In this document: positions 5,691 to 7,728 of the stretch, piece after piece
How positions within the stretch are numbered: the first letter of the stretch is position 1
Layout: each line of letters starts with the position of its first letter
Assembly (NCBI GenBank): GCA_023131215.1
Contig: JAGLZV010000038.1
Span: forward strand, 1-7,728
DNA: 7,728 bases
Direction of reading: 5' to 3'
DNA from: Candidatus Methanophagales archaeon
GTDB lineage: Archaea; Halobacteriota; Syntropharchaeia; Alkanophagales; Methanospirareceae
Position numbers and translations under genes: made by a program
Notes under the pieces: model-generated
Told to the model about the DNA's origin: nothing
Seen by the model: the letters and a program-made list of their open reading frames with translations, nothing else
The model's database searches: none

Positions 5691-7133
5691 ATGGCGGCTA
5701 CTATACCCGAAGAGATAATAACTTTGGACCCGGAAGGGATAGATTTCGATGATAGGGAAGCAGTTAAAACCCTCATAATTAAACTTCTCAATATCGTAGA
5801 ATCACAAGCACAGCTCATAGAAGAGCTACAAGATGAAAATCAATCCTTGAAAGATGAAATAAACAGACTGAAGGGCGAGAAAGGAAAGCCAAAGTTTCCA
5901 CTTAAGACAGATGAAAAAGAAGAGGACATCCCAAGCCTAAAAGCGGAGAGGAAGAAAAACTGGAGAAAAAGTGCGAAGAAGCCCAGAATTAAGATAGATA
6001 GAACGGAGTACAGGCGGGTTGACAGGAAAATTCTCCCGCCTGATGCCGAACATAAAGGTTACCGAAGCGTAGTGGTTCAGAATATCAAAATCATCACAGA
6101 TAACGTGGAATACAAACTGGAGCGTTTTTATTCGCCAGGCGAAAACAAATTGTACGAAGCTGCACTGCCAGAGGACGTACACGGTGAGTTCAAGGATGAG
6201 CTGAAAGCGTTCGTCGTGTATCTTTATTATGCTTGCAGGGTTACCGAGAACAAAATAAAGAGGATATTGGAGGAAAGCGGGATTGTCATTTCAGCAGGCG
6301 AAATTTCAAATATCCTGACGCAGGAGAAGAAAGAGGAGCTGACAAAGGAGAAGGAGGAAATCTTAAAGGCTGGTTTGGAGTCATCAAATTACTTTCACAC
6401 CGATGACACTGGCTTAAAGCATAAGGGAAAAAATCACCACGTTCACGTGATCTGTAACGAGTTGTTTTCCGCTTTTTTCATCACCCCTAAAAAGGACAGA
6501 AATACAATCAAGAGCATTCTTGGATTGAAAAAGGACGAAAAGACGGATAAGATTATGATATCTGACGATGCAAGGCAGTTTCTGGATATAGCGGTTTATC
6601 ACGCTTTATGTTGGATACATGAGATAAGGCTGTACAGGAAATTAAATCCACTCATCGATTACCATCGCATCCAACTCCGAGAGTTCCTTGCATGTGTATG
6701 GGCATTTTACGATATGTTAGATAGATTCCGTGAGAATCCCGCTGATGGGGAGAAGGAAAAGCTGGAAAATGAATTTGACGAGTTGTTTTCAACAAAGACG
6801 GGGTATGAGGAACTGGATAAAAGGATAGCCCTTACCAAAGAGAAGAAGGAAGAACTTCTGCTCGTGCTGAGGTTTCCCGAGGTACCACTCCACAATAATC
6901 CCGCTGAGTTAGCACTCCGGGAACTCGTGGTCAAGCGTAAAATTAGTAACGGAACGAGAAGCGAAGACGGAAAGACAGCATGGGAGAACATCATGTCCCT
7001 ACTCGATACCTGTAGAAAGCTGGGTGTCAGTTTCTTTGATTATATCAGGGATATATTTTCAGGAAAATACGCTATGACAAGATTGGGTTATCTTATTTCT
7101 CAAAATATCTCTCTAAAGTCCACCTTTTATTGA
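5691..7133 (+). CDS. IS66-family transposase
   Basis: A 480-residue DDE transposase, the only gene of the element. Residues about 25-61 form a coiled coil (VESQAQLIEELQDENQSLKD), usual at the N-terminus of IS66 transposases. A basic linker and the helical DNA-binding region with YYACRVTENKIKRIL and ISAGEISNIL follow. The DDE core comprises FHTDDTG (D238/D239), ISDDARQF (D292/D293) with ALCWIHEIRLYRKLNP, and NNPAELALRELVVKRKISNG (E406). The zinc-knuckle cysteines common in IS66 transposases are absent from the 100-125 region, as I recall for related single-ORF archaeal and bacterial elements. I chose ATG 5691. An in-frame TTG at 5673 would add six residues, but it lies in the leader hairpin. 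No Shine-Dalgarno is obvious. The TGA falls inside the right inverted repeat. The reading frame is intact, so the enzyme is probably functional. Confidence 0.92.
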   Translation: MAATIPEEIITLDPEGIDFDDREAVKTLIIKLLNIVESQAQLIEELQDENQSLKDEINRLKGEKGKPKFPLKTDEKEEDIPSLKAERKKNWRKSAKKPRIKIDRTEYRRVDRKILPPDAEHKGYRSVVVQNIKIITDNVEYKLERFYSPGENKLYEAALPEDVHGEFKDELKAFVVYLYYACRVTENKIKRILEESGIVISAGEISNILTQEKKEELTKEKEEILKAGLESSNYFHTDDTGLKHKGKNHHVHVICNELFSAFFITPKKDRNTIKSILGLKKDEKTDKIMISDDARQFLDIAVYHALCWIHEIRLYRKLNPLIDYHRIQLREFLACVWAFYDMLDRFRENPADGEKEKLENEFDELFSTKTGYEELDKRIALTKEKKEELLLVLRFPEVPLHNNPAELALRELVVKRKISNGTRSEDGKTAWENIMSLLDTCRKLGVSFFDYIRDIFSGKYAMTRLGYLISQNISLKSTFY

Positions 7134-7141
7134 GCAGATAC
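7112..7141 (-). repeat. Right terminal inverted repeat of the IS66 element
   Basis: This is the reverse-complement partner of 5613-5642. It includes the transposase stop codon at 7131-7133. Confidence 0.8.
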
Positions 7142-7149
7142 ACAAAAAC
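7142..7149. repeat. Right 8-bp target site duplication (ACAAAAAC)
   Basis: Identical to 5605-5612. It is followed at once by the TATA box of the amidohydrolase gene and occupies the place where a BRE would lie. Confidence 0.82.
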
Positions 7150-7160
7150 TATATATTAAA
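7150..7160 (+). promoter_or_regulatory. TATA box for the amidohydrolase gene
   Basis: TATATATTAAA, with A-rich bases directly upstream, is centred about 27 nt before the ATG at 7181. This is the spacing seen for the rlmE gene in this window and predicts a leaderless or nearly leaderless transcript. Confidence 0.55.
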
Positions 7161-7180
7161 ATCCTTTCAACTCTTGGTGG

Positions 7181-7728
7181 ATGAGTGGTATGCAAACAGA
7201 TGAACTAACACTTTCAGGAACAATTGTATATGGCAATGAGTTCGAGGAGAGGGAAGGGTATGTAGTAATTGAAGGTGGGAAGATAAAAGAAATTGGTGAG
7301 GAAAAGATAGAAACAGCGGTAAAAGGCATCATAATCCCCTCTTTCGTCAATGCACATACGCACATCGGCGATTCCGTGGCAAAAGAACCGGATTTTATGC
7401 CCGTGGAGAAGTTAGTGGGTCCTGGGGGATTTAAACATAAAATATTGGCTGAAACACCTTATGACAACCTTGTTTCATCCATGAAGGCTACCATTGAGGA
7501 CATTTTTTCCACCGGAACACAAATGTTTGCAGATTTTCGAGAAGGGGGTGTTTCAGGTGTGAGAGCACTGAAAGAAGCTTTTAGTTTGGCGAATGCAAAT
7601 GGGCAAGAGAAGTTAAGCATGAAAATATTTGGCAGACCTGCAGCCGGAACCGGAACCGGAGCTGAAACTGAAGATATTATCAGGCTTTTCGAATCGGTGG
7701 ATGGAATAGGCATGAGCAGTGTCGCTGA
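7181..7728 (+). CDS. Amidohydrolase-family metal-dependent hydrolase, N-terminal part, runs off the window
   Basis: An open frame of 182 codons continues past the right edge without a stop. The N-terminus LSGTIVYGNEFEEREGYVVIEGGKIKEIG is the small beta-sandwich typical of amidohydrolase-superfamily enzymes. It is followed by IIIPSFVNAHTHIGDS, whose HxH pair (H59, H61) is the first metal-binding motif of the TIM barrel. GTQMFADFREGG (about 118-129) resembles archaeal members annotated as amidohydrolases or cytosine-deaminase-like enzymes. The remaining metal ligands lie beyond the edge, so substrate and metal number cannot be judged. Two in-frame starts compete. ATG 7181 fits the TATA spacing for a leaderless mRNA; ATG 7190 has GGTGG (7176-7180) at a 9-nt spacing that could act as a Shine-Dalgarno. 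The IS66 element is inserted directly upstream of the core promoter, which may have cut off upstream regulation while leaving the promoter usable. Confidence 0.83.
   Translation, partial: MSGMQTDELTLSGTIVYGNEFEEREGYVVIEGGKIKEIGEEKIETAVKGIIIPSFVNAHTHIGDSVAKEPDFMPVEKLVGPGGFKHKILAETPYDNLVSSMKATIEDIFSTGTQMFADFREGGVSGVRALKEAFSLANANGQEKLSMKIFGRPAAGTGTGAETEDIIRLFESVDGIGMSSVA
7644..7661. repeat. In-frame hexanucleotide repeat (CCGGAA, three units)
   Basis: CCGGAA, CCGGAA and CCGGAG in tandem within the amidohydrolase gene encode an AGTGTGAE linker. A unit gain or loss would keep the frame. Confidence 0.55.

Larger units (their letters stand above)
5613..7141 (+). mobile_element. Complete IS66-family insertion sequence (1529 bp, single-ORF type)
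   Basis: The element is bounded by imperfect inverted repeats starting GTAATTGCTCAATA on the left and, reading inward, GTATCTGCTCAATA on the right. It is flanked by the 8-bp direct repeat ACAAAAAC. GTA-type ends and 8-bp duplications are hallmarks of IS66. It carries only the large transposase gene and no tnpA or tnpB, as in the ISBst12 subgroup, whose members are also about 1.6 kb. Intact ends, an intact gene and a perfect duplication suggest a fairly recent insertion that may still be mobile. It sits 72 nt after the trm5-like stop and directly before the TATA box of the amidohydrolase gene. Confidence 0.87.

Noticed and set aside
5537..5752. 71-codon + strand open frame overlapping the trm5-like stop by ATGA
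   Set aside because: It crosses the left border of the insertion sequence and overlaps the transposase start, so it was created by the insertion; the translation resembles nothing known.

Overview
The window looks like chromosome from an archaeon, most likely a euryarchaeon of the methanogen/ANME type. The evidence is a UPF0216 (DUF61) gene, a family known essentially only from archaea, an archaeal Trm5-like tRNA methyltransferase, a Rad50-type zinc-hook ATPase, heavy use of AGA/AGG for arginine, and TATA boxes about 25-30 nt upstream of starts instead of bacterial -35/-10 promoters. Finer placement (for example ANME-1 or Syntrophoarchaeia) is only an impression. All genes read on the + strand; I saw no convincing gene on the - strand and no tRNA or rRNA.

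Layout. (1) 30-741: a dead radical SAM gene of the SplB-like family. Its [4Fe-4S] motif and its C-terminal half are in different frames, and a central block of roughly 55-60 residues is missing. (2) 838-3252: an intact 804-residue Rad50/SMC-like ATPase, with no Mre11 gene beside it in the window. (3) 3388-3996: an RlmE/FtsJ-type rRNA 2'-O-methyltransferase behind a TATA box placed for a leaderless or nearly leaderless mRNA. (4) 4045-4458: a UPF0216 protein. (5) 4659-5540: a Trm5-like tRNA methyltransferase without the N-terminal D1 domain. (6) 5613-7141: a complete 1529-bp IS66-family insertion sequence with imperfect 30-bp inverted repeats, one intact transposase gene and an 8-bp target duplication (ACAAAAAC). 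(7) 7181 to the right edge: the first 182 codons of an amidohydrolase-family metal-dependent enzyme.

Genes 3-5 form an RNA-modification neighbourhood (rRNA methylation, an unknown archaeal protein, tRNA methylation). Gene 2 is DNA-repair or chromosome-maintenance machinery. The insertion sequence landed exactly between the upstream region and the TATA box of the amidohydrolase, and the target duplication re-created the bases just upstream of that TATA box.

The most unusual non-coding signal is a pair of similar intergenic arrangements before the UPF0216 and trm5 genes. Each has 7-bp tandem repeats followed by an A-rich repeat with the core GCTTTACC. I found no multi-gene defence system or other clearly new system. 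The best leads are the orphan Rad50-like ATPase, the repeat architecture around UPF0216, the microhomology deletion in the radical SAM gene, and the precisely bounded insertion sequence.
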